Program-made: the position numbers and the translations under genes
Notes under the pieces: model-generated
Database searches by the model: none
What the model saw: only the letters and a program-made list of their open reading frames with translations
What the model was told of the DNA's origin: nothing
Part shown: in pieces, positions 35,756 through 47,378 of the stretch
Layout: each line of letters begins with the position of its first letter
Numbering within the stretch: the first letter of the stretch is position 1
Source of the DNA: an uncultured Candidatus Actinomarina sp.
Lineage (GTDB): Bacteria; Actinomycetota; Acidimicrobiia; Actinomarinales; Actinomarinaceae
NCBI GenBank assembly: GCA_902625455.1
Contig: CACOBL010000007.1
Span: 1-61,521, forward strand
Reading direction: 5' to 3'
Length of the DNA: 61,521 nucleotides

Positions 35756-36046
35756 TTATTCCAGTGAAGGTGGGACTATAAACTTACCATCTGAAACTTT
35801 GGGAGCATTGCTCATTGCTTCGTCATGAGTTAAAGAAGGTTTTTCAGTATCTTCGTCTAATGCTAATACTTTCTCGAGTGGATGAATATAAACGTCCTCT
35901 ATATTCGTATCAAGCTCTAAATCGCTAAGTGCTTGAACATGTTCAATAATTACACTTAAGTCATTGCTAAGTTTTTCTTTTTCATCGTCACTTAAAGATA
36001 TTGATGCTAGTTTTGCAATATTTGTAATATCAAATTTTTTGCTCAC
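35756..36046 (-). CDS. gatC: Asp/Glu-tRNA amidotransferase subunit C
   Basis: 96 residues, standard GatC length: 'DITNIAKLASISLSDDEKEKLSNDLSVIIEHVQAL' (in part) then the extended strap ending 'DGKFIVPPSLE'. It clamps GatA to GatB. Its start overlaps the dapE stop by 4 bases, linking lysine/peptidoglycan precursor synthesis to tRNA amidation in one transcript. Confidence 0.95.
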   Translation of the reverse strand: MSKKFDITNIAKLASISLSDDEKEKLSNDLSVIIEHVQALSDLELDTNIEDVYIHPLEKVLALDEDTEKPSLTHDEAMSNAPKVSDGKFIVPPSLE

Positions 36047-37086
36047 TGTAGTCTCCTTAAAAAATTCATAAGTAATTCATATGATTCTAATAGTTGTTTC
36101 TTACTAACATGCTCATCAGCAGTATGAGCAAGAAGTGGGTCTCCAGGACCAAAATTTACTGAAGCAATTCCATGACCGTAAAATCTTGCGATATCTGTCC
36201 ATGCTTGTTTTGGATTAGGAGATAAACCTGTAGAGGATATAAAATTTTTAATATTTGAATTCTCTATATTCGGCATTGCACCTTCCGAGCTTGATGTAAT
36301 TTCAATTTCACCGAATTCAGAAAACATATTGTTAATAAAATTTTGAGCATCATCGTTTGTCATTTCTGGAGAAAACCTAAAATTAATATTCAATATTGCT
36401 TCGTCTGGAATAACATTGTTTGCTATTCCTGAAGAAACTTTTGTGATTGATAAAACTTGTTTGAACTCTAGTCCCTCAATATCAAGTAAAGTTATTTCAT
36501 TATCTGATACTTTTTTTGATATATCTCCAATTTTATAAATTGGATTTTCTCCAACCCACGGTCTTGCAGAATGTGCAGCTATACCTTTTAATTTTATATT
36601 TGCATTTAGTGTTCCAAGACATCCAAGTTCAATCTCGCAATTTGTAGGCTCTAAAATTATTGAGAATTCTAAATTTTTGTTACTTAAAATTGTCGGCATT
36701 AAATCTCCTAAACCATTCATTTCGTAAGGTCCCTCTTCAGCTGTGTAGAATACACCTATTATGTCTTGATTTTCTTCAACTAATGAATGCAGAATTATAG
36801 ATATCCCTCCTTTCATATCAACAGATCCCCTGCCAGGAATTAAATCTATATCATCAAATTTTAATTTTTGAGTTTTAGACAATGGGACTGTGTCAACGTG
36901 CCCTACCAAAGCTATTTTTTGTGAAGAATTTTTAGGGATTGCAATGATTCCACCATCATTTCTTATGAGCTCGCCAGAAAAATTATTTTTTGATAGAAAT
37001 TCTTCAATAAAATCTAAAATTAATACTTCATCTCCTGTGACTGAGCTAATGTTTATTAATTTTTGAAGTGTAGTGTCAACGCTCAA
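36043..37086 (-). CDS. dapE: Succinyl-diaminopimelate desuccinylase
   Basis: 347 residues, M20 metallopeptidase fold. 'ALVGHVDTVP' (metal His/Asp), 'GRGSVDMKGGI', 'FYTAEEGPYEMNGLG' (catalytic Glu pair), 'LEPTNCEIELGCLGTLN', and C-terminal 'NFGPGDPLLAHTADEHVS' (metal His). This is the actinobacterial/Gram-positive-type DapE. It releases LL-diaminopimelate from the product of DapD/DapC. It overlaps dapD and gatC by 4 bases each. Confidence 0.93.
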   Translation of the reverse strand: MSVDTTLQKLINISSVTGDEVLILDFIEEFLSKNNFSGELIRNDGGIIAIPKNSSQKIALVGHVDTVPLSKTQKLKFDDIDLIPGRGSVDMKGGISIILHSLVEENQDIIGVFYTAEEGPYEMNGLGDLMPTILSNKNLEFSIILEPTNCEIELGCLGTLNANIKLKGIAAHSARPWVGENPIYKIGDISKKVSDNEITLLDIEGLEFKQVLSITKVSSGIANNVIPDEAILNINFRFSPEMTNDDAQNFINNMFSEFGEIEITSSSEGAMPNIENSNIKNFISSTGLSPNPKQAWTDIARFYGHGIASVNFGPGDPLLAHTADEHVSKKQLLESYELLMNFLRRLQ

Positions 37087-37895
37087 ACTTCAACCCCAAA
37101 TGTGCGAAGTGCGTCATTCAAAGAAGTTTTCTCATCAGTTGACTCTTTTCTTGTGCCAATTATTAATGCACATGGTGTATTAAAAACTCCACTAGGAAAT
37201 TTTTTTGGTCTTGAACCTGGTATGACTACAGAATTTTCAGGAACTTCTCCTTTAATTTCAATAGGTTCAGGCCCAGTAACATCAATAATTGGAGTGGTTC
37301 CAGTAATGGTTACATTGGCACCAATGACCGCTCCTTTTTTAACTCTGACTCCCTCAACAATAATTGACCTCGAACCAATAAAAGCATTGTCTTCGATAAT
37401 TACAGGCATAGCTCCTGGTGGCTCTAGAACTCCCCCAATACCAACTCCACCAGATAAATGAACATTGCGGCCAATCTGAGCACAAGATCCAACTGTTGCC
37501 CAGGTATCGACCATAGTTCCTGAACCAACATAAGCGCCGATGTTCACAAATCCAGGCATTACAACAACACCTGGTTCACAAAATGCACCATAACGAACTA
37601 CTCCTGGTGGTACAACTCTAATACCTAAATCTTTGTAATTCTTTTTTGGTTCTAATTTATCGTAATAAATCAAGTCATTGGCACTTATTTCTTTTAAATT
37701 TCTTATTGAAAAAAATAATAAGATTGCATCTCTCACCCACTCATTTAAAGACCACTCTCCATTTTCGTTATTTACAACTCGAATATTTCCATTATCTAAT
37801 TCTTTAATTGTTGTTTCTATGTTTAGAACATCATTATCTGATAAGTCATCTAAATTAATTTTTTCAATATTTTCTTGTAAATTTTTGTATTTCAC
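37083..37895 (-). CDS. dapD: Tetrahydrodipicolinate N-succinyltransferase (long proteobacterial-like type)
   Basis: 270 residues. Left-handed beta-helix acyltransferase: 'GIRVVPPGVVRYGAFCEPGVVVMPGFVNIGAYVGSGTMVDTWATVGSCAQIG' (in part), 'VHLSGGVGIGGVLEPP', 'IIEDNAFIGSRS'. It closely resembles the E. coli-type DapD (274 residues, same motif order), not the 317-residue mycobacterial type. It succinylates tetrahydrodipicolinate in the lysine/DAP route. It heads the dapD-dapE-gatCAB operon. Confidence 0.94.
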   Translation of the reverse strand: MKYKNLQENIEKINLDDLSDNDVLNIETTIKELDNGNIRVVNNENGEWSLNEWVRDAILLFFSIRNLKEISANDLIYYDKLEPKKNYKDLGIRVVPPGVVRYGAFCEPGVVVMPGFVNIGAYVGSGTMVDTWATVGSCAQIGRNVHLSGGVGIGGVLEPPGAMPVIIEDNAFIGSRSIIVEGVRVKKGAVIGANVTITGTTPIIDVTGPEPIEIKGEVPENSVVIPGSRPKKFPSGVFNTPCALIIGTRKESTDEKTSLNDALRTFGVEV

Positions 37896-37933
37896 TTTGG
37901 TCTCTTTTTATTTCCTCGATAGTATTTTAATGT

Positions 37934-41462
<3,529 letters not shown>

Positions 41463-41466
<4 letters not shown>

Positions 41467-42608
41467 AATATTTCCCTTACTGTATTTATTACAATTTCTG
41501 ATGCATGCTTCCCATCACCTTTTATGGTATTCCAGCCAAAACTAAAACGTAAATGACTGTTTATGTCAACATCCGGAACATTCATAGCAACTAATACATG
41601 AGAAGGCTTTTGAGCACCACTAGCACAAGCAGATCCTCTTGAGACACCTAGTCCTTTCAAATCAAGTGCCACCATTAAAGTCTCTGAATTAACATTCTTG
41701 AATTGTATATTTGAAATATGACATAATCGATTAATCTTTTCTCCAACAATCTTTGCTTCCAATGCATTTTTTATTTCACTTTCAAAAATTTGTCTCTCTT
41801 GTAATATTTTTTTCTTTTCAGATTCAAAATTATCTTGATGTTCCTTCAAGGCAGCAGCAAGTCCAGCTACTCCAGAAACATTTACTGTTCCAGCCCTTTT
41901 TTCTAATTCTTGTTTTCCTCCGTGAAAATAATTTGGGAGTTTATATTTTGAACTTAAAAACATAATTCCAATTCCTTTTGGTCCCCCTATTTTATGTCCT
42001 GAAACTGCTGCACTATCAATTCCTAACTTATGAAAATCTAGTTTTTCAGATGAAACTGCTTGAACTACATCAGAGTGAAATAAAATTTCTGAATTTTTAG
42101 ATTTTACTTCTTTAGCTAATTTTTCTATTTGCTGTACAACTCCTGTCTCATTATTTGCATACATTAAAGAGGCAACTGATGTATTGTCATTGCAATTATC
42201 TAAAAAATCTTCGATGTCTACCTGACCATCTTTATTGCAATTAGCAAAGCTTACTTCATGACCTTGGTTTTCGAGCCACTCAGCTGATGCTAATACAGCT
42301 TCATGTTCAATTTTTGAAGTTACTAAATTTTGATTTTTTTTAGTATCAATAAAAGGTGCTTTTATTACCCAGTTGTCCGCTTCTGTACCTCCACTTGTAA
42401 ATGTAATTTCACTTGGAGCTGCACCAAAATAGCTTGCTATGAAATCTCTTGATTCCTCAAGTAAGTTTTTTGCTCTTCTTGACAACTCATGTCCACCTGC
42501 AGAATTTGCGAAAGCAAATTCTTCTGCATTTTTAAATGCTTCAAAAGCACTGTCACGCATTGGCGTCGTAGCCGCATGGTCCAAATAAAGATAATCATTT
42601 CTTTTCAT
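41463..42608 (-). CDS. Cysteine desulfurase (IscS/NifS family)
   Basis: 381 residues, PLP-dependent. 'YLDHAATTPMRDSAFEA' start, Schiff-base Lys in 'VSGHKIGGPKGIG', active-site Cys loop 'SRGSACASGAQKPSHVL'. It takes sulphur from cysteine for MnmA and Fe-S assembly. It starts the desulfurase-mnmA-ligA operon on the minus strand. The class I IscS/NifS pattern is clear; whether it is the only desulfurase of the cell is unknown. Confidence 0.93.
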
Positions 42609-42652
42609 ATATATATTTATTTTACTTATGAACTAATATTGTTTAACAAGCA

Positions 42653-43090
42653 ATGAGTAAAAGAATAGAAACTTCAATTATTATTGATAAACCACTAGAT
42701 ATAGTTTGGCAAGAAGTAAAAGTCATGGAAAACCATGTAAATTGGATGGAAGATGCCATAAAAATAGATATTCTTTCAGAAAACAATTCAGGAATTAATA
42801 CAAAAATGAATGTCTTAACTAAAGTAGGCCCAATAAAATTAGTTGATACTATCACTGTTATTGAATGGAAAGAGAAGGAATCAATTGGAGTTATTCATCA
42901 AGGTATTGTTACAGGAATAGGCATTTTCTATCTTAATGAATTAAACGATTCTCAAACAGAATTTAAATGGGAAGAAACTTTAAAATTTCCTATTTATCTA
43001 GGGGGTGTCATCGGAGAGTTCTTTGGTGCTTTTGTTTTAAAATACATTTGGAAAAAAAATCTTAAAAATTTGAAAGAAATAATCGAATGA
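42653..43090 (+). CDS. SRPBCC-fold (polyketide cyclase/START-like) protein
   Basis: 145 residues with a START/SRPBCC pattern: 'RIETSIIIDKPLDIVWQEVKVMENHVNWMEDA' (in part) at the start and a long C-terminal helix 'GEFFGAFVLKYIWKKNLKNLKEII' (in part). These proteins bind hydrophobic ligands; the ligand is unknown. It overlaps the following lipoprotein gene by 4 bases, so the two act together or are at least co-translated. Confidence 0.7.
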   Translation: MSKRIETSIIIDKPLDIVWQEVKVMENHVNWMEDAIKIDILSENNSGINTKMNVLTKVGPIKLVDTITVIEWKEKESIGVIHQGIVTGIGIFYLNELNDSQTEFKWEETLKFPIYLGGVIGEFFGAFVLKYIWKKNLKNLKEIIE

Positions 43091-43695
43091 AAAAAATAAG
43101 TTTTTTAGTTTTATTTACTTTATTATTTTCATTCTGTAGTTCAACAAATACGGAAGCCGTTGATGAAGAACCAGAAAGCGGCGACCAAATTATATTTACA
43201 AAAGGTTTAGGAAAATCTACATCTGAATATGTATCGAATTGGAATAAATTAATTTCAGAAATTGCAAATGATGAAGATACAGTTTTATATTTTTCTATCA
43301 ATCCTGATGAAGTAAGGTGGGCCAGTCCTGAACAGACAGTTCTTTTTTATCAGTTTGGTAAATTAGAAGAAACACCGGTATCATTTGCTATAAATTTAAT
43401 AGTCGAAGCTGATATCGTTACAAGTGTTGAGTTCTTTTCACCAGTTGTAAGTGATGAGACTGCATCACAAAGAACAAAATTATTTTTTTTAATTCTTATT
43501 GCAATGGCTGATGACACATTAGATAAAGAAGGAAGAGAATCAGTACTAAGTAAATTGGGTTTGTATGATGAAGTTTCTACGCCTGATCAATTAGGTGGAA
43601 GTTTGACTTTGAATAAAATTCAATACGTTATCGAACCCTTGGTTGACAAAGGATTATTGATAGGTCTTAATTTTTATACCAGTCAAATCGATTAA
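43087..43695 (+). CDS. Predicted lipoprotein of unknown function
   Basis: 202 residues. A signal peptide with lipobox 'LLFSFC' puts the lipid-bearing Cys at 17, followed by an acidic linker and a mixed alpha/beta domain ('YVSNWNKLISEIANDEDTVLYF', 'ESVLSKLGLYDEVSTPDQ'). No family recognised. It is co-translated with the SRPBCC gene and abuts the Nfu gene end with no spacer. Export and anchoring are well supported, function is not. Confidence 0.65.
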   Translation: MKKISFLVLFTLLFSFCSSTNTEAVDEEPESGDQIIFTKGLGKSTSEYVSNWNKLISEIANDEDTVLYFSINPDEVRWASPEQTVLFYQFGKLEETPVSFAINLIVEADIVTSVEFFSPVVSDETASQRTKLFFLILIAMADDTLDKEGRESVLSKLGLYDEVSTPDQLGGSLTLNKIQYVIEPLVDKGLLIGLNFYTSQID

Positions 43696-43968
43696 TTAGG
43701 TTGCTATAACCTCAACGACTCCTGGTACTTTATCTTTAAGAATTCTTTCAATTCCACTTTTTAGAGTAGCAATTGACAATGGACAGCCTTGACATGCTCC
43801 AAGCATTTCAATATTTACAACACCGTCATTTACTGAAGAAAGCTTAATATCGCCACCATCGGCTTGAACAGCGGGCCTTATATACTCTATCGTATCATTC
43901 AAAACTTCCATATCTATTTCAGAATTTGGGTCTCTATCTTTAACTTCTGGAAACTCTAAATTTGTCAT
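43696..43968 (-). CDS. Nfu-type Fe-S protein, C-terminal domain only
   Basis: 90 residues, the NifU-C domain alone: 'MEVLNDTIEYIRPAVQADGGDIKL' (in part) and CxxC in 'MLGACQGCPLSIATLKSGIERIL' (in part). It should bind and transfer a 4Fe-4S cluster. It lies 3 bases after murA on the same strand, an unrelated partner. A stand-alone Nfu-N-like protein is encoded at 26286-26585, which may complement it. Confidence 0.9.
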   Translation of the reverse strand: MTNLEFPEVKDRDPNSEIDMEVLNDTIEYIRPAVQADGGDIKLSSVNDGVVNIEMLGACQGCPLSIATLKSGIERILKDKVPGVVEVIAT

Positions 43969-43971
43969 AAC

Positions 43972-45228
43972 CTAATTATATTCAATTTCACTACCAATAG
44001 AACTCAGTAGAGAGACAATATTTTCATATCCTCTTTCAATATGGTCTACTCCTGATATAGTTGACTCACCATCTGCTTGTAAAGCTGCGATTACAAGGCT
44101 TGCTCCAGTTCTAATATCCGTAGAGTGGACCGGTGCACCAGATAGTTTTTCCACACCTTTTATCATCGCATGTTGCCAACCTATTTGTATATCAGCACCC
44201 ATTCTTTGTACTTCAGGAATCCACTGAAAGCGTTGATCATAAACATTTTCAGTAATAATCGATGTTCCATCTACTTTTAATAATAAAGATCCAAAAATTG
44301 GCTGCAAATCAGTAGCAATCCCAGGGAATGGAAGTGTTGAAATATCTATTGGAGAAAGCTTTTTTGGTGATTCAACCTCAATGTAATCATCACCAGTTTT
44401 AAATTTGGCTCCAATCTCAGCAAATTTTTTGATTTCCATTGGTAGATGATGTGGATTGATTCCACTTATTTTGCCGTGTCCATATGTTGATAAGAATGCT
44501 GCAATGTATGTTCCTGCAACTATACGATCACCAATTACTTTATGATTTGTACTATTTAATGAATCTACTCCATTAATTATAATTTCACTAGTTCCTTCAC
44601 CTGTTATATCGGCACCCATATTTTTTAACATAGTTATGAGATCTACTACTTCAGGTTCCCTTGCAGCATTTTCAATAACAGTTGTTCCCTCCGCAAGTAC
44701 TGCAGCTAAAAGAGTATTTTCAGTGGCTCCAACAGATGCATATGGTAAATTAATTTCAACACCTTTTAAACCGTCAGTTTTACCAATTAGAACTCCATGA
44801 TCTAATTCAAATGTCGCTCCCATTTTTTCAAGTGCCTCAATATGCATCTTTACAGGCCTTGGTCCAAGTTGATCACCTCCTGGAAAAGCAATTTTTGCCT
44901 CTCCTTTCCTAGCAAGCAATGGGCCAAGTACAATAATTGATGCTCTCATTTTTTGTACAATTTCATATGGTGCTTCAACGGAAATATCTTTAGGTGACAC
45001 TATCTCAAGGGTTTTACCCTCCAAGCTTGAAGTAATACCTAATACACTTAGTACATCTTGCATATAAAATACATCAGCAATATTAGGAACGTTTTCAATT
45101 TTGTATTTGCCTTCACAAAGTATTGGAAGAATCATTTGCTTAAGGACTGCATTCTTTGCACCAGAAATTTCTACTTCTCCAGTTAATTGATTGTTACCTT
45201 TTATTTGAATACTTTTTTCCACTAACAT
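43972..45228 (-). CDS. murA: UDP-N-acetylglucosamine 1-carboxyvinyltransferase MurA (Asp type)
   Basis: 418 residues. It transfers enolpyruvate from PEP to UDP-GlcNAc, the first step of peptidoglycan synthesis. 'ISGAKNAVLKQM' holds Lys25/Asn26. The catalytic loop reads 'FPGGDQLGPRPVKMH' with Asp119 where most bacteria have Cys; codon GAT at 44872-44874. M. tuberculosis has the same Cys-to-Asp change, which makes the enzyme insensitive to fosfomycin. The rest of the EPT barrel is conserved. It is divergent from pgl. Confidence 0.95.
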   Translation of the reverse strand: MLVEKSIQIKGNNQLTGEVEISGAKNAVLKQMILPILCEGKYKIENVPNIADVFYMQDVLSVLGITSSLEGKTLEIVSPKDISVEAPYEIVQKMRASIIVLGPLLARKGEAKIAFPGGDQLGPRPVKMHIEALEKMGATFELDHGVLIGKTDGLKGVEINLPYASVGATENTLLAAVLAEGTTVIENAAREPEVVDLITMLKNMGADITGEGTSEIIINGVDSLNSTNHKVIGDRIVAGTYIAAFLSTYGHGKISGINPHHLPMEIKKFAEIGAKFKTGDDYIEVESPKKLSPIDISTLPFPGIATDLQPIFGSLLLKVDGTSIITENVYDQRFQWIPEVQRMGADIQIGWQHAMIKGVEKLSGAPVHSTDIRTGASLVIAALQADGESTISGVDHIERGYENIVSLLSSIGSEIEYN

Positions 45229-45263
45229 TGATACTACTAATTTAACAACTGTAATGGTTAACT

Positions 45264-45923
45264 ATGTTTGATTCACTTGAGATAATAAAAGAAAATAGTC
45301 ACGAAGAAGTGTCTTTAAAATTGCATGAGTTGATTGCAGAGTTTTTAAAAGATAATAAGGAGTTCAATCTTGGTTTATCCGGGGGTAGTACACCGAAATT
45401 TTTCTATCAAACCTTTGCTGAATCCTTTAAAGAAAATAGTGAAATTTCATTATGGACTATAGATGACAGACATGCTCCACTTAATAGTGAAATTTCTAAT
45501 CAAAGAATGATTAATGCAATATTTAGTCAAACAAAAATGAACATTTTAGAATTACAATTTAATGAAGACCCAAACACATCTGCAGAGCAATATTCAAAAT
45601 TAATATTATCAAAAATTCAAAAATTTAACAGTGCAATTTTGGGAGTCGGAAATGATGGCCACATAGCTTCTTTATTTCCTAACACAAGTGCAATGAACGA
45701 TAAGTCAATTGGATTTGTAGCCAACGAAGTAAATATATTGAGCAAATGGAGAATTACATCAACCTTTCAATTACTTTCAGAAATTGAGAATATATATCTA
45801 TTAGTTACTGGTGAAAAAAAATCTGATATTTTGAAAAAAATTGGAAAAGATAACGGATTACCAGTAAATCAGTTAATTAAAAATCGAAAAAAAACTACAC
45901 TTCTTACAGACCAAAAAATATAA
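45264..45923 (+). CDS. pgl: 6-phosphogluconolactonase
   Basis: 219 residues, the DevB/SOL type. 'NLGLSGGSTPKFFYQTF', 'WTIDDRHAPLNSEISNQRMI' and 'AILGVGNDGHIASLFPNTS' are the family blocks; the last carries the catalytic Asp-Gly-His. It hydrolyses the lactone made by glucose-6-phosphate dehydrogenase, whose gene is not in the window. The stop is 18 bases before the stem of the RNA candidate at 45942-46006. Confidence 0.92.
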   Translation: MFDSLEIIKENSHEEVSLKLHELIAEFLKDNKEFNLGLSGGSTPKFFYQTFAESFKENSEISLWTIDDRHAPLNSEISNQRMINAIFSQTKMNILELQFNEDPNTSAEQYSKLILSKIQKFNSAILGVGNDGHIASLFPNTSAMNDKSIGFVANEVNILSKWRITSTFQLLSEIENIYLLVTGEKKSDILKKIGKDNGLPVNQLIKNRKKTTLLTDQKI

Positions 45924-45941
45924 ATTCAATATAATTAAGTC

Positions 45942-46006
45942 AGAGTCGCCTTTGTGTCAGTTTGAACCACTACACTAATCCTTCTACCCTGTTGGATGGT
46001 GACTCT
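45942..46006 (+). promoter_or_regulatory. Three-way-junction RNA candidate in the leader of the DMT transporter gene
   Basis: A closing stem AGAGTCGCC / GGTGACTCT (45942-45950 with 45998-46006, nine pairs including one G-U that exists only in the plus-strand RNA) encloses two hairpins: GTGT(c)AGT-loop TTGAACC-ACTACAC at 45954-45975, and ATCC ... GGAT at 45978-45997. Four bases later comes a T6 run (46011-46016), then AAGGA and the TTG start. The shape suits a riboswitch or attenuator; no known class (purine, TPP, fluoride, preQ1, SAM, hammerhead) matches by eye. Confidence 0.45.
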
Positions 46007-46028
46007 ATTGTTTTTTAAGGATTTTTAA

Positions 46029-46883
46029 TTGAAAATTATAAATTATCTTCAAATGCTTTTAACCTCAGCACTCTGGGGTTCCTCTTTTTTAATGATGAAA
46101 TATGCATTAATTGATTTAAACCCTTTTCAGATTTCTTTCTACAGGATTCTTATTGGTATGATTTTTATAAATATTATTTTTATTAAGAAGACTCCTTTTC
46201 CCAAAAAAAACCATAAAAATTTAGCACTGATTGGAATGCTATGGATGGCTCTCCCATTTTATTTATTTGCAAAAGCTGAAGAAACTATTTCCTCTAGCTT
46301 AGCTGGTTTAATAAACGGCTCTACTCCAATATTTGTTGGATTAATTGCTGTCTTGATTTACAAAGAAAATATAACAAAAATGCAAAAATTTTATTTGGGT
46401 CTTGGATTTGTTGGAATTTATCTTGTTTCTTTTGGATTAAGTAATTTTTTAAATGATTTAAACATTGGTGCGTTGTTAGCTTTAATTGCTTCAATTAGTT
46501 ATGGATTTGCAGCAAATATAGTTCAGCCATTAATTAAGGATTATGGAGCGATTCCAACATTAAAGATTTCATTAAGATATGCAACACTGTTTTCATTAAT
46601 TATGCTCCTACCTAATTCAAACATTTCATTGCCAAGTATTTCTGACTCATTATTCCCTATCTTGTTGTTAGGTGTTGGTAGTAGTGGTATTGCTTTTGTA
46701 TCATTTTATAGTTTAATCAATGATGTTGGGGCAGTAGCAGGGTCAATAACTGTTTACATTATTCCAATTTTTTCAACCATTTTTGGATTTGTTTTTCTGA
46801 ACGAATACACCAACAATATCCAACTTATCGGTATCGTGATTGTTATAATTTCTGCTTATAGGTTTTCAAAAATTAAAAATTAA
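46029..46883 (+). CDS. DMT-superfamily (EamA) transporter
   Basis: 284 residues, about ten membrane helices in two EamA repeats: 'SALWGSSFLMMKYALIDLNPFQISFYRILIGMIF' (in part) and 'ISYGFAANIVQPLIKDYG'. Members export amino acids, metabolites or take up nucleotides; the substrate is unknown. It starts at TTG with AAGGA seven bases upstream. The structured leader at 45942-46016 suggests ligand- or condition-dependent expression. Confidence 0.88.
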   Translation: MKIINYLQMLLTSALWGSSFLMMKYALIDLNPFQISFYRILIGMIFINIIFIKKTPFPKKNHKNLALIGMLWMALPFYLFAKAEETISSSLAGLINGSTPIFVGLIAVLIYKENITKMQKFYLGLGFVGIYLVSFGLSNFLNDLNIGALLALIASISYGFAANIVQPLIKDYGAIPTLKISLRYATLFSLIMLLPNSNISLPSISDSLFPILLLGVGSSGIAFVSFYSLINDVGAVAGSITVYIIPIFSTIFGFVFLNEYTNNIQLIGIVIVIISAYRFSKIKN

Positions 46884-46889
46884 TTTTTG
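46867..46889. terminator. Bidirectional A/T-rich hairpin at convergent ends
   Basis: CAAAAATTAA-AAA-TTAATTTTTG forms a 10-bp stem that contains the stop codons of both the DMT transporter gene and the hot-dog gene. T-rich on both strands, so it could end both transcripts, but A-T pairs make it weak. Confidence 0.4.
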
Positions 46890-47280
46890 GTTGAACAAAC
46901 AGTCCCTCTGAAACTGCAGCCAACTCTTCAGTATCAAGATAGAGTTCAGCTTTATAAACAGATCCTTTTTCTGAAACTGAATCTCTCCATGCTTTAGCAG
47001 TAACGTATTTATAATTTGCTGTAACAGGTCTTATGTATTTTGCTGAAAAAGATTTTGTAACTACTCTTTCTCCCAAAAGCCAGCTTAAAGGGCCCATTGT
47101 TACATCCATATATGAATCAATAATCCCTCCTAATGTTGTCTCCATGGGATTGAAATATTTAGATTGGACTGGGAATTTACAAACTAAATACTCCTCTTCT
47201 TTATTAAAATCTATAAACTCTCCTTGAAGTTCAATGTATATTTTTGGTGTGGGTAATGAACCCCAAGTTTTATCTTCCAT
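46873..47280 (-). CDS. Hot-dog fold thioesterase-like protein
   Basis: 135 residues, PaaI-like hot-dog pattern: 'YFNPMETTLGGIIDSYMDVTMGPLSWLL' (in part) with Gly-Gly and Asp in the central helix, then 'SFSAKYIRPVTANYKYVTAKAW' (in part). Family members hydrolyse acyl- or aryl-CoA; the usual 'HGG' is 'LGG' here, so activity is less certain. It is downstream of the ALDH genes on the same strand but separated by a hairpin at 47302-47332. Confidence 0.75.
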   Translation of the reverse strand: MEDKTWGSLPTPKIYIELQGEFIDFNKEEEYLVCKFPVQSKYFNPMETTLGGIIDSYMDVTMGPLSWLLGERVVTKSFSAKYIRPVTANYKYVTAKAWRDSVSEKGSVYKAELYLDTEELAAVSEGLFVQPKINF

Positions 47281-47301
47281 AACTTTTCTATTTTAATGAA
47301 A

Positions 47302-47332
47302 TTAGCTACTTTGACATAATCAAAGTAGCTAA
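47302..47332 (-). terminator. Stem-loop downstream of the ALDH-like gene
   Basis: A perfect 13-bp stem (TTAGCTACTTTGA / TCAAAGTAGCTAA, 5-base loop). It lies 47 bases after the ALDH-like stop and 22 bases before the hot-dog gene start, both on the minus strand; there it is followed by TTTCATT. A terminator or processing hairpin ending the deoC-ALDH-ALDH transcript is likely; the T-tract is only fair. Confidence 0.6.
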
Positions 47333-47378
47333 TACAGGGTATGAATGATTTAATCTTAAATTCTTAGTGAGACAAATT

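Noticed and set aside
45942..46006. tRNA-like reading of the minus strand (7-base loop GGTTCAA)
   Set aside because: Only three arms, the closing stem has a C-A mismatch on that strand, and there is no proper acceptor or T-arm.
45942..46020. SRP RNA or other housekeeping RNA
   Set aside because: The GGAAGGAAGCAGCC-type SRP core is absent and the fold is a junction rather than one long hairpin.
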